Below are positions 46,687 to 56,039 of a stretch of DNA of 64,000 nt, one piece after another. The stretch lies in contig CAMWQU010000006.1 of NCBI GenBank assembly GCA_947176535.1, positions 1-64,000 of the forward strand, in the 5' to 3' direction. Numbering within the stretch: the stretch's first letter is position 1; each line of letters starts with the position of its first letter. The stretch is from an uncultured Prevotellaceae bacterium. Its GTDB lineage: Bacteria; Bacteroidota; Bacteroidia; Bacteroidales; Bacteroidaceae. The position numbers and the translations under genes were made by a program. The notes under the pieces are model-generated. The model did no database searches and had not been told where the DNA came from. It saw only the letters and a list, made by a program, of their open reading frames with translations.

Positions 46687-47889
46687 CTACGGAGTCACTC
46701 TCCCCGGATAGGCCTCCAGGGCCTTCTGCAGGACAAAGAGTGCCCGGTTGAGATCGTCCTTCTTCAGCACGTAGGCCAGACGAACCTGGTCGCGTCCCGC
46801 TCCCGGCGTGGTGTAGAAACCCGCTGCGGGGGCCATCATCACGGTTTCTCCCTCATAGTCAAACTCGCTCAGGCACCATGCGCAGAACTTCTCCGCATCG
46901 TCCACCGGCAGTTTGGCCACCGTGTAGAAAGCACCCATCGGGATGGGACTATACACACCGGGAATGCGGTTCAGACCGTCAATCAGACACTTGCGGCGTT
47001 CCACGTACTCGTCGTAAATCTCACGGCTGTATTCTTCCGGCTCGTCCAGAGAGGCTTCTGCCGCAATCTGACCAATCAGGGGGGGGCTCAGACGAGCCTG
47101 ACAGAATTTCATCACAGCCTGGCGCACTTCTGGGTTCTTAGTCACCAATGCCCCAATGCGGATTCCACACTCGGAATAACGCTTCGAGACGGAGTCAATC
47201 AAGATGACATTGTTCTCTATACCCTCCAGATGGCAGGCCGAGATGTAGGGAGACCCCGTGTAGATAAATTCGCGGTAGACTTCGTCGGAGAACAGATAAA
47301 GGTCGTACTTCTTCACGAGGTCGCGAATCTGATTCATCTCCCGACGCGTGTAGAGATAGCCGGTCGGGTTGTTGGGATTACAGATAAGTATGGCACGGGT
47401 ATGCTCGTTGATGAGTTCCTCGAACTTCTCCACCTTAGGCAGAGAGAAACCCTCTTCTATCGTTGTCGCAATCGTGCGGATGACGGCACCTGCGGAAATG
47501 GCAAAGGCCATGTAGTTGGCGTAGGCCGGCTCCGGAACAATGATTTCATCACCGGGATTCAGACAGGCCAGAAACGAGAACAATACGGCTTCCGAGCCGC
47601 CACTGGTGATGATGATGTCGTCGGGGGTAACGTCGATATTGTACTTCTTATAGTAATCGACCAACTTCTTGCGGTAACTCAGATAGCCTTGCGACGGGCT
47701 GTATTCCAAAATCTTTCGGTCGATATTACGTATAGCGTCCAAGGCCGACTTAGGAGTCGGCAGATCGGGCTGTCCGATGTTGAGATGATAAACATGTACC
47801 CCCCGTTCCTTGGCGGCATAAGCCAGAGGGGCTAGTTTCCGGATGGGCGACTCGGGCATCTCAAGCCCGCGTGTAGAAATCTTTGGCAT
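46687..47889 (-). CDS. Class I PLP aminotransferase (aspartate-aminotransferase-like)
   Basis: The 400-residue fold-type I enzyme has YHLNIGQPDLPTP (about residue 33), the PLP phosphate region TSGGSEAVLFSF, CNPNNPTGYLY, and DEVYREFIY. The PLP lysine lies in DSVSKRYS (about K236), followed by RIGALV. It is close to the Bacteroidetes aminotransferases annotated as aspartate aminotransferase; the amino-donor specificity cannot be read from sequence. It has its own promoter at 47915-47922, and the FtsX-type gene follows downstream. Confidence 0.9.
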   Translation of the reverse strand: MPKISTRGLEMPESPIRKLAPLAYAAKERGVHVYHLNIGQPDLPTPKSALDAIRNIDRKILEYSPSQGYLSYRKKLVDYYKKYNIDVTPDDIIITSGGSEAVLFSFLACLNPGDEIIVPEPAYANYMAFAISAGAVIRTIATTIEEGFSLPKVEKFEELINEHTRAILICNPNNPTGYLYTRREMNQIRDLVKKYDLYLFSDEVYREFIYTGSPYISACHLEGIENNVILIDSVSKRYSECGIRIGALVTKNPEVRQAVMKFCQARLSPPLIGQIAAEASLDEPEEYSREIYDEYVERRKCLIDGLNRIPGVYSPIPMGAFYTVAKLPVDDAEKFCAWCLSEFDYEGETVMMAPAAGFYTTPGAGRDQVRLAYVLKKDDLNRALFVLQKALEAYPGRVTP

Positions 47890-47914
47890 TATCGTAAGTT
47901 AATAAAATCTCGGA

Positions 47915-47922
47915 CAAAGGTA
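47915..47922 (-). promoter_or_regulatory. -7 promoter element (TACCTTTG) of the aminotransferase gene
   Basis: TACCTTTG on the minus strand, 25 bp before the start, in the 79-bp gap after the helicase gene. Confidence 0.65.
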
Positions 47923-47968
47923 ATGATTTTTTTTGATACATACACTAAAAAGGGTCTGTTCTGCCGGG

Positions 47969-50278
47969 CTAAATGACCTTGAACTTGGCAAAACGCAGGA
48001 GCAACTGTTTCTGACCGGCATTCTCGAACTGGACGGTGGCCTTCGTATCCAGTCCCGTGCCCTCGATGGCAACTACTATTCCGCGACCGAAGCGCGAATG
48101 CTCGATACGGTTCCCAACTTGTATCTGCTGTTCTGCCGGCAGAGCCGTTGCAGCCGTAAATGAGGACTGCACGGAGCGCATCGGGCGGTAGGAAGATGAG
48201 GCGGGAGACGATACTGCGGGACTTTCGGATTGAACCGGACGGGAAGCCGGAGCGGGCGAAACGGTTCTCTCTGTTCGGGAGGCTCCGAATAGCAGACTGC
48301 TTTCCTTGCGTGCAGAGGACAGATAACGGGAATCTATTTCCTGCACAAAACGGCTGCGCTGGTTGTTCTCGAATTTGCCGAAACGCATACGGGAATGGCT
48401 CCACGTAAGAAAAAGACGCTCGGCAGCACGGGTAATGGCTACGTAGAAGAGGCGGCGTTCCTCCTCGATATTTCCTTCATTAACGGCCATCTCCGAGGGA
48501 AAGAGGTTTTCTTCCAGTCCGACAATGAAAACCACGGGAAATTCCAGACCTTTGGCAGCATGAATAGTCATCAGGGTGATGGTGGGAACATGCTCTTCTG
48601 CCTTGCTATCCTGATCCGTAAGCAAGGAGACCATCTGAAGAAAATCTGCCAGCGTGGAGGGTTGCCCCTCTTCCGTTCTATCGGCTACAAAGGACGAGAT
48701 ACTGTCCACAAGTTCCTGCAGGTTGGCCTGTCGTTCCCTATCTTCCGCATCGCGTCCGGCATTGATTTCCGCAGTCAGTCCCGACTCACGCAGCAAGCGG
48801 ATGGCCAAAGAATTGGCCGGTTCGGTGAAAACGTGGGCATTGTAGGACAGAATGAGTTCGGCAAAGGTTTTCAGTTTGTTCTGCGTGCCTGCATTGACGG
48901 AAAGAGAATAGTCGCCGGGATTACAAACAACCTGAAAAGGAGGCACACGGTGGTCAATGGCCGCGTTATAGACTTTCTCCATCGTTGTCTTTCCGATGCC
49001 GCGTGCCGGATAGTTGATGACTCTCCGCAGGGCTTCCTCGTCATTCGGATTCAGCGCAAGGCGAAGATAAGCCAACGCGTCTTTCACTTCCTTGCGCTGA
49101 TAGAAAGACAGACCGCCATAAATGCGGTAAGGATAATTCCGACGCAGAAACTCTTCCTCGAACACACGACTTTGGTCGTTCGTCCGGTAAAGGATGGTTA
49201 TCTGTCCGTAGTCGTATTGTCCGCGACGTACCAGTTCCTGTATTTTCCGGGCCACGATGGCGGCTTCCTCCTTGTCACTGTATGCCTCGCAAAGTTCTAT
49301 CGGTTCTCCCAACTCCTTCTCACTATACACATTCTTGGCTATCTGATTCAGGTTCTTGTGGATGACACAATTTGCGGCATTGACAATATTCTGTGTAGAA
49401 CGGTAATTCTGTTCGAGTTTGAAGAGCTTAGCCTCCCGATACATCTGCTGAAACGTCAGAATGTTGTCGATGCGCGCACCGCGGAAACTGTAAATGCTCT
49501 GTGCATCGTCGCCCACAACGGTAAGACGCTGCCGGTGCTCGGTCAGCAACCATACTATTTTGTGCTGGGCATAGTTGGTGTCCTGATACTCATCCACAAG
49601 GACGTGCAGAAAGCGGTCTTCGTATTTCTGACGGATTTCCGGATGCTCGGTCAGCAAAATATAGGTGTAGAGAAGTAGGTCGTCGAAGTCCATGGAATCG
49701 CTCTGGCGAAGCCGTTCCTGGTAGGTGGCATAAATCTCGTGCACCTTACCCATCCGGCTACTTTGGTCGCGACGCATCAGTTGAAAGTCCTGAGCGTACT
49801 GGGCAGGACGGATAAGTTCGTTTTTCGCTTCGCTGATACGACGGGCTATGGCTCCCGGACGATACTGTTTCTCGTCGAGGCCCATTTCGGAAATTATGGA
49901 CTTGATAAGGTTCTGCGAATCGCGGTCGTCGTAGATGGTGAAGTGGGAAGAGAAACCGATGCTCTCGCTCTCGTAACGAAGAATGCGATAAAAAATGCTA
50001 TGGAACGTTCCCATCCAAAGCAAAGAGGCTTCCTGTTCTCCCACCAGACGTCCGATACGCTCCCGCATCTCACGGGCTGCCTTGTTCGTAAACGTCAAAG
50101 CCAAAATGCTCCACGGCTCAATGCCTTGTTGCATGAGATAGGCTATCTTGTAGGTGAGCACACGGGTTTTGCCGGAGCCGGCACCGGCTATGACTAACGA
50201 GGGGGCATCCGTACAGAGCACGGCTTCACGCTGAGCAGAGTTCAAAGAATGGGCTTTCAGGAAATCTTCGTCGGACAT
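47969..50278 (-). CDS. uvrD: UvrD/PcrA-family ATP-dependent DNA helicase
   Basis: The 769-residue superfamily 1A 3'-to-5' helicase begins near LNSAQREAV and has Walker A GAGSGKTRVLTYKIA (about residue 33). Further motifs are VDEYQDTNYAQ, VVGDDAQSIYSFRGA, LEQNYRST, MTIHAAKGLEFPVVF and VAITRAAERLFLTW, that is, all SF1 motifs. It ends in a PcrA/UvrD-like C-terminal tail that contains the conserved VGNRIEHSRFGRGIVVAIEG. PcrA/UvrD remove obstacles and act in excision and mismatch repair. It lies 44 bp after the response regulator gene with no clear promoter between. Confidence 0.95.
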   Translation of the reverse strand: MSDEDFLKAHSLNSAQREAVLCTDAPSLVIAGAGSGKTRVLTYKIAYLMQQGIEPWSILALTFTNKAAREMRERIGRLVGEQEASLLWMGTFHSIFYRILRYESESIGFSSHFTIYDDRDSQNLIKSIISEMGLDEKQYRPGAIARRISEAKNELIRPAQYAQDFQLMRRDQSSRMGKVHEIYATYQERLRQSDSMDFDDLLLYTYILLTEHPEIRQKYEDRFLHVLVDEYQDTNYAQHKIVWLLTEHRQRLTVVGDDAQSIYSFRGARIDNILTFQQMYREAKLFKLEQNYRSTQNIVNAANCVIHKNLNQIAKNVYSEKELGEPIELCEAYSDKEEAAIVARKIQELVRRGQYDYGQITILYRTNDQSRVFEEEFLRRNYPYRIYGGLSFYQRKEVKDALAYLRLALNPNDEEALRRVINYPARGIGKTTMEKVYNAAIDHRVPPFQVVCNPGDYSLSVNAGTQNKLKTFAELILSYNAHVFTEPANSLAIRLLRESGLTAEINAGRDAEDRERQANLQELVDSISSFVADRTEEGQPSTLADFLQMVSLLTDQDSKAEEHVPTITLMTIHAAKGLEFPVVFIVGLEENLFPSEMAVNEGNIEEERRLFYVAITRAAERLFLTWSHSRMRFGKFENNQRSRFVQEIDSRYLSSARKESSLLFGASRTERTVSPAPASRPVQSESPAVSSPASSSYRPMRSVQSSFTAATALPAEQQIQVGNRIEHSRFGRGIVVAIEGTGLDTKATVQFENAGQKQLLLRFAKFKVI

Positions 50279-50322
50279 CGTTTACGCAAACTTTTATAGG
50301 TTATACATTGATGGATTGGTAT

Positions 50323-51045
50323 CTACTCTTCGTCCGGCTTCAGATTGTCGATGTCGAGAATATGCAACTGCAAGGCACGAACTGCCAGGCGCGTGGCATT
50401 TACCCCCGTTCGCTCGTTCTCAGTGAAAAGACGGTTTATCAGGTCTACCTGTCGCTTCTCAAGGCTCTTGGTACCGAAAGGCATTCCTTTCAACTGGGCG
50501 ATCATGTCTTTTGTGTAGCCCAAAGCCAAATGCCGGAGGAAGCGTTCGTCGTACTCGTCTATGTCGTAACTGATGATGGCATCGCGCCTCATCGACTCCG
50601 AGATAACGGATTTCTTGAAACGGGCCACAATCTTTTCAAGAATGGGTTGATTGAAGACCAACTGACGACCTTTCATGACAAGCATGACATCGTCGCGGGT
50701 AAGCAGTTCGCCGGTTTTAAGAATGATGCCGGCGGCACCGGCTTTCAGGACTTCCACCCACAGCCGCTCGTTTAATATCTCGCCCGTGAAAATGAGCACA
50801 CGGCACTGAGGGTAACGGGTGCGCACCTGACGGCATATCTCGACGCCGATGGTCGTGCTACCGCCGAGACCGAGGTCTAACAACAAAAGGTCAGGTTCGG
50901 CCGCACGAAAGAGTTTCCATACCTCCGCCTCGTTTTGAGCCGTACCGATGACTTCCGCCTCAGGAATCTCCGTGCGGAATATCTGCTCCGTGCCTTTAAG
51001 TTCCAATTTAACGTCTTCAACAATAATAACCTTGAACGCTTCCAT
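50323..51045 (-). CDS. Response regulator with C-terminal HTH-like domain
   Basis: The 240-residue product has a receiver domain: acidic pair ED at residues 10-11, phospho-acceptor D57 in LLLLDLGLGG, T in LIFTGE, K in IILKTGE. The C-terminal region from about residue 160 (DIDEYDERFLRHLALGYTKD, then the helix KSLEKRQVDLINRLF) has a LuxR-like helix-turn-helix arrangement of the Bacteroidales DUF5932-type. Its gene follows the giant histidine kinase by 7 bp, so the pair is almost certainly a two-component system. The regulated genes are unknown; the upstream TPR genes are candidates. Confidence 0.9.
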   Translation of the reverse strand: MEAFKVIIVEDVKLELKGTEQIFRTEIPEAEVIGTAQNEAEVWKLFRAAEPDLLLLDLGLGGSTTIGVEICRQVRTRYPQCRVLIFTGEILNERLWVEVLKAGAAGIILKTGELLTRDDVMLVMKGRQLVFNQPILEKIVARFKKSVISESMRRDAIISYDIDEYDERFLRHLALGYTKDMIAQLKGMPFGTKSLEKRQVDLINRLFTENERTGVNATRLAVRALQLHILDIDNLKPDEE

Positions 51046-51052
51046 ATATCGA

Positions 51053-54000
51053 CTACTTTTTGATTTCTCTTATTTTCAGCAATGTGAAGAATATCTCATA
51101 ACCTCCGCCCTCGGCCTGCTGCGCCACAAGACGACAGCCCGGATGATTGGAATAGGTATCGTGTTCACGAAGTATCTGCTTGGCCACAAGATAGGAAATG
51201 TGACCGGTCTGTGGGAAGAACAGGGAATCAAGTACCTCATCCGAAAACTCGACGGAAGTATCGCGCAACGTGAAGCGGACAAAGTCTCCGTCATCCTCGG
51301 CCAATAAGGTGAGTTGCAGACGCTCGTGCATCATGCCTGTCAGCAGAGACTCAAAGAGCATACCGAGGATGCTCTCGTCCGCAACAAGCATAACGTCTCT
51401 CCCGATGCGCTCTACAAACTCCGGTTGGGCCGACACTTGGGCACGCTTTAGCAGACTTTGTATCACATCTGCGGCGCACGTCAGCACATCGCCGACAGTT
51501 ACCTGATGTCGCTTGAAGCCGGGCTGACTGATTTGTGTATCGGCCTGACGACAGAGCAATGTATATATATGGCGATAGTATTGCACCAGTTCGGAAAGCT
51601 GGTTAATATCCTCGTCCTGCATTTTCTCTGCCAGCAGACGGATGCGGGAGGGATAATACATCGACTCGTGCTTGATGGTGGAAAGGCAGTTGTCAAGAAC
51701 CTGATTCTGGATGTACAGCCGGTTCTGCTCATAGTCAAGTTTGGCCAATTCATCCTCTATCTGCATTAGAACGGTCTGAAGTTGGTTTATCGGACGAACC
51801 GACTCATCGACAACCTGTGACTGATAATCCATCGCGCACTTGCGCATCTCCGGATAATCGGCGGTCTGAAGCCTGAAATCATGTTCCGCAGGCCGCTGTC
51901 GGGCAACCTCGAACAGATGTTGCAAATAGTTTCTCAAGGCCTCTATCTTCCGCTTCTTCTCCACCTGTCCGCTCACAAGCAACTTGTAGGAGAAGAAAAG
52001 TATGATAACGGAAACAAGCAAAATGAGAACTAAAAGGATGTTCCCGTTACGATGGGTTTGTTGCAGTTTACGGAAATAAATAGGCAGCGTCTTGTCCTGA
52101 TGAAGGTATCGGTGGAGGCGGACACATGCACGATTGTTGTAACGATAAAGATTCCAGTCGTTCAAAGCAAGTGCCGCCAAAGCGACCTCATTACGCAAAT
52201 CCACCAACGCATTATAATCTTCCGGTATAGCATTCTGCGCCCAACGTATCTCGGCCAACTCACGTTGATACATCTGCGGCTCCTCTAAAACAATCGGGGG
52301 TAATGAAGGATGGGTACGGTTCAACTCCAGAAAGTACTCATGGGCATAAGAGACGGCATCTGCGTACCTTCCGTCCAGATTAGCGTGGTAAACAGAATCA
52401 TAAAGTGCAGACTTATGCGCAGTAGCCTGACCGCCAAAAGGCATAAGTATGAACAAAATCAACATCTGAAGCACACGAGGCAGACGGAAATAGAATGTAC
52501 TACCCTCGCCCAACCGACTGCGAACACCAAAAGCACAACAAGCAAACAGCGAAGATGTCTTTTTGTACTTTTCAATAATGCCTCGACAATTCATCAGTCC
52601 GAAGCCGAAACCTTTGCCCTCCTTACCTGTCCCAATCTTTGTTGCATCATAGACTTTGTTGTTCATCAGGATATTTACATCCTCTTCCGAGAGACCGCAA
52701 CCGGTGTCGCTAACCTTTATTTCTACATAATCATCTACCTCCTCGGAAGAGATGGTAATGCTACCGCCGGGCGGCGTAAACTTACGGGCATTATCGGCCA
52801 ACGTGTTTATCATAAACAGAGTCAGGCTTTCGTCAGCCTTCACCAAAGCCTCCGTGTCTTCAATATTCAAGGTAATAGATTTCTGGTCAAAAGCATAATG
52901 CCCTTGCCCGACAATCTGAAACAAAGTCTTAATCGGGAAAGTAGAAATATGGAGATTAAGTTGGCCCTGCTCCATCGTAATCCACTCCGTCAGGATGTCG
53001 TTATGCCGTTCAATCTCATCAACCAGTTCTATAATATACTCTTTGCGCTCCGGTTCAACCTTCCCCTGTTTCTTCATTCTCACGATTTCGCCGGATATAC
53101 GATCAAGGAAAGGAATTATCCCATGCACAAGAGAGACTTTTGCACGGTTCTCAACATTCTTACGCTTGTCACCCGTAAGGCGGCGTTGAACAATCTGCAA
53201 ACTTTCCATCTGCTCTTCCTGTTCTTCTTTCAAACCGGACTGCACCCGCTCATTCCACATCCGGAAATCCTTGTAGGGCGGCCAAAGGTTATCTTTCAGT
53301 TCGCGAAAGAGCGTGTCGGCGGAATGCTTTAAGCGCTGCCGGAAAAGAAAGGCTAGGAGAATGGCTATTGCCAAAAGTATTACGCATAAATACATACGGC
53401 CCCGAAGCGAACGCGTTTGCTTTTCCAGCACCTCTGTGCGGCTTTCGAGTTCCAAATTCTGGTTTGTCGCCTGCAACAGTTCAAGGTAGGAATTACGATT
53501 GTAATCCGAAGCCTGCTTCATCCCCAATGCACTATACGTGAGGCTCAACTGTTGCCGTATGCCCGAAATCCAGTCCGGAACAGTCAGAATACGCGGGTCA
53601 GCAATCCACTCTTTCTCCACGCTACGCCCCAAGTGAACGGAATCAAACACCGACAAGGTATCAGGAGAGAAATCGCCATAATACCGCAAATGGTGACGGT
53701 TCACGCAGGTCAATGCCGATTCATAGTTCATGAGCGACTGTTCATAGTGGCCCAACTCAAAATAGATTTCACCTATTGTACGATACGTGCAGGCCGTTTG
53801 AAAAAGATCGTCATACGCTTTGAACAATGCCAAAGCATGCCGGGCCAAAGCCAACGGGAGCGTTGCTTCGCCTTCTAACCAGTCCGTATGCTGAAAACGT
53901 AACAGATGATAGGCATCGGAACGCTCGGTCGCAATCAGAGAGTCATTAGCGAGAAGCATGGTAGCAAAAGCCTGTAAACAGTTCGCCTCAAAATAGCGGT

Positions 54001-54712
54001 ACCCCTCTCTTCGGCTGACAGAATAAGCACGGAACAGGTAATCGAACTCCTGAAGAGTAATATCCGTTACATTACGGCCTTCCACCAGTCCACCGGGCCC
54101 AAGCATATAATTGTAATAAACCCACTGCGCCGTGTCCACATACAGTTTCATGCAGGGAAGCACCCGTTCCAGCTCGACACGCGCCACGGAATCCTGTTCC
54201 TGATAGAAATAATAAGTGGCGGTGATGATGTAAAACTCCGACTGAGCATATACCCAAAGCGGTACCTCATGATCGGAAAGCCTATCCTCGCACCCGGCAA
54301 TCTCCTGCATGAGATCCTCGGCATGGTTCTTCACCCGGAAGAAACGTTCGCCTTCTCCAATACGCTGGCAGGTCTTCATTTCCATAACATCAGCACAAAG
54401 CAGCAACAACGAACCGGGACGTTCCTCACGGATGAGGGAGAGAATACTGTCCACCCGGTCAAAATCCATCTGCTGATAGGCATGGAAAGCAAGGGCATTC
54501 AACGCCTCGGCCCGCCCCTCCACATAATCATTTGATAGCGTAAGGGCCTTGTTTGCCAAAGCCTCTACGCTATCAATGTCAATATAACGGTAATGATAGG
54601 CTCTCCTGTTCAGAGAGTCTATAAACTCCTTTTCGATCTGCCTTTTATACGGTTGGCACCCAACAAACAGAGAGAAGAGAAGTAAAGCGGGAAAACACCA
54701 TTTATAGTGCAT
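51053..54712 (-). CDS. Large membrane histidine kinase with two sensor-kinase halves
   Basis: The 1219-residue protein begins with a lipoprotein-like signal (ALLLFSLFVGC). A TPR-like periplasmic sensor follows (about 25-430), then a membrane segment (about 438-457). The first kinase core has a His in VSLVHGIIPFLDRI (about H530), the N box NTLADNARKFTPPGG, and G boxes VSDTGCGLS and GKGFGFGL. At about 748 a second hydrophobic segment (MLILFILMPFGGQATA) looks like a new export signal. It leads to a second TPR-like domain, another membrane helix (about 894-915), and a second core with TIKHESMYYPSR (about H1015). The following ATPase region has only weak G boxes. The family resembles Bacteroidales DUF5112/DUF5113 kinases. 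It starts inside the upstream TPR gene (11-bp overlap). Confidence 0.88.
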   Translation of the reverse strand: MHYKWCFPALLLFSLFVGCQPYKRQIEKEFIDSLNRRAYHYRYIDIDSVEALANKALTLSNDYVEGRAEALNALAFHAYQQMDFDRVDSILSLIREERPGSLLLLCADVMEMKTCQRIGEGERFFRVKNHAEDLMQEIAGCEDRLSDHEVPLWVYAQSEFYIITATYYFYQEQDSVARVELERVLPCMKLYVDTAQWVYYNYMLGPGGLVEGRNVTDITLQEFDYLFRAYSVSRREGYRYFEANCLQAFATMLLANDSLIATERSDAYHLLRFQHTDWLEGEATLPLALARHALALFKAYDDLFQTACTYRTIGEIYFELGHYEQSLMNYESALTCVNRHHLRYYGDFSPDTLSVFDSVHLGRSVEKEWIADPRILTVPDWISGIRQQLSLTYSALGMKQASDYNRNSYLELLQATNQNLELESRTEVLEKQTRSLRGRMYLCVILLAIAILLAFLFRQRLKHSADTLFRELKDNLWPPYKDFRMWNERVQSGLKEEQEEQMESLQIVQRRLTGDKRKNVENRAKVSLVHGIIPFLDRISGEIVRMKKQGKVEPERKEYIIELVDEIERHNDILTEWITMEQGQLNLHISTFPIKTLFQIVGQGHYAFDQKSITLNIEDTEALVKADESLTLFMINTLADNARKFTPPGGSITISSEEVDDYVEIKVSDTGCGLSEEDVNILMNNKVYDATKIGTGKEGKGFGFGLMNCRGIIEKYKKTSSLFACCAFGVRSRLGEGSTFYFRLPRVLQMLILFILMPFGGQATAHKSALYDSVYHANLDGRYADAVSYAHEYFLELNRTHPSLPPIVLEEPQMYQRELAEIRWAQNAIPEDYNALVDLRNEVALAALALNDWNLYRYNNRACVRLHRYLHQDKTLPIYFRKLQQTHRNGNILLVLILLVSVIILFFSYKLLVSGQVEKKRKIEALRNYLQHLFEVARQRPAEHDFRLQTADYPEMRKCAMDYQSQVVDESVRPINQLQTVLMQIEDELAKLDYEQNRLYIQNQVLDNCLSTIKHESMYYPSRIRLLAEKMQDEDINQLSELVQYYRHIYTLLCRQADTQISQPGFKRHQVTVGDVLTCAADVIQSLLKRAQVSAQPEFVERIGRDVMLVADESILGMLFESLLTGMMHERLQLTLLAEDDGDFVRFTLRDTSVEFSDEVLDSLFFPQTGHISYLVAKQILREHDTYSNHPGCRLVAQQAEGGGYEIFFTLLKIREIKK

Positions 54713-55976
54713 TCAAAATCTTTTCCATCTCGGCAAACTCTTTACCCTTATTCAGATTAAGATAGATGTAATACAACGGTTCTGCCCAACGCTTGGCATC
54801 CTCTGGAGCCAAACGGCGATACTGTTCCATGGGATAAAGTGCATCACGATAAAACTGCGCCAGTTGCCGGCGATCTTCTTTGCATTTGGGATTACGAATA
54901 TCATTGCATACTGTGGCAGCAAAGAGTTTGGCGATGTTGTAACAAGAGATACCCTTGTTATAGTAAGCGTCGAGTGCCATCGAATCGAGTGCCAATGCCT
55001 GGTCGGAGGCCACGATACACGCATCATAGTCCTTTTTGGCAAGGTACATCTGACTCTCGCCAAGCCAGTAAATGCTACGGTTTCCGACATCCTTCAACAT
55101 ACGTTCGCAAAGCGCGATACCATCATCGTAAAGATTATTCTCCGCATAGACATCCATCAAATGCAAGTAGAAATAATCGTGCTGAGGATAAAGCATACTA
55201 CCCTGTACCATGCTTTCCATCCATCTCTCCTTATCGCCCAACGTCTCGTAACAGCGCACCTTGTATTCCTGAAGCAAGATGCGGAGCGTGTTATCGACTC
55301 CGGAAATCGCATCATCTATATACTTCAAGGCAAATTGCGGTTGCTTGGCATTGTAAGCCGAAATCGTGGCCCAGTAAGCCACCCGCGGCAGCAACGTATC
55401 ATTCCGAATCGCATTGTAGGATTGCAGTATAGGACTTTTCGCAGACCGGATATACATATCGAAATAGGGATAGGCCTCGCTGTATTTATCCCGTCTAAGC
55501 AGGAACTTTCCACCATTCAACAGATTCAAACGATAGTTTTTCAGCAAGTCCCGACTTTTACTGCGATATTTATACTTCACTGCCCCATTCTCATCGGGCC
55601 TCGACTCCACACTGTCACAATCCAACAGGTGCTGATGCATGCGGAGTATGGTGGAGAAGAACTTAATCGTATCATAAGGCTGCTTCAGATACAGTTTCAT
55701 ATTTTCCGCCTTATTCACGCTCCGTTGCAGTTCCCCAGCAGTAAAATAAATATCCGCGCGCTGCGCATTTGTAATATCCTCCCGGTTTACAATCTCCAAC
55801 AGTTGCTTTTCCACTTTCTCCTGATCCCTGCCGTTCTTCATGGCAGTCTTCGCCTCACTAAGGAGTTTCTTACATTTCACCGGTTTGGGAGCAGTCGCTC
55901 CATAAGTCGTGCTGACATTGCCTGCCAGACAGAACCCACCAAGAACAAAGAATAGTATGTTTGATAATCGAGCCAT
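54702..55976 (-). CDS. Secreted TPR protein, coupled to the histidine kinase
   Basis: The 424-residue product from the ATG at 55976 has a signal peptide (LSNILFFVLGGFCLAGNVST) and is otherwise made of TPR-like helices. Examples are RADIYFTAGELQRSV, LDAYYNKGISCYNIAK and KKDYDACIVASDQALALD. It likely works in the periplasm as a binding or scaffold protein. Its last codons overlap the kinase start by 11 bp, so the two are translated together. It could be a sensory accessory of the kinase, whose own sensor domain is also TPR-like (inference). The start abuts a terminator-like hairpin at 55977-56022, and a GTG at 55994 is an alternative start. Confidence 0.8.
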   Translation of the reverse strand: MARLSNILFFVLGGFCLAGNVSTTYGATAPKPVKCKKLLSEAKTAMKNGRDQEKVEKQLLEIVNREDITNAQRADIYFTAGELQRSVNKAENMKLYLKQPYDTIKFFSTILRMHQHLLDCDSVESRPDENGAVKYKYRSKSRDLLKNYRLNLLNGGKFLLRRDKYSEAYPYFDMYIRSAKSPILQSYNAIRNDTLLPRVAYWATISAYNAKQPQFALKYIDDAISGVDNTLRILLQEYKVRCYETLGDKERWMESMVQGSMLYPQHDYFYLHLMDVYAENNLYDDGIALCERMLKDVGNRSIYWLGESQMYLAKKDYDACIVASDQALALDSMALDAYYNKGISCYNIAKLFAATVCNDIRNPKCKEDRRQLAQFYRDALYPMEQYRRLAPEDAKRWAEPLYYIYLNLNKGKEFAEMEKILNAL

Positions 55977-56022
55977 AAGAAAAAAGATTGCCACCCCAAG
56001 CCCTATTTGCTCAGGGTGGCAA
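55977..56022 (-). terminator. Terminator-like hairpin in front of the TPR-kinase genes
   Basis: TTGCCACCC pairs with GGGTGGCAA (9 bp, 17-base loop) on the minus strand and is followed by a T-rich tract that touches the next ATG at 55976. It can end the 57416-56040 message or attenuate the following genes. Confidence 0.7.
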
Positions 56023-56039
56023 ATATTGTTTGATGCTGT

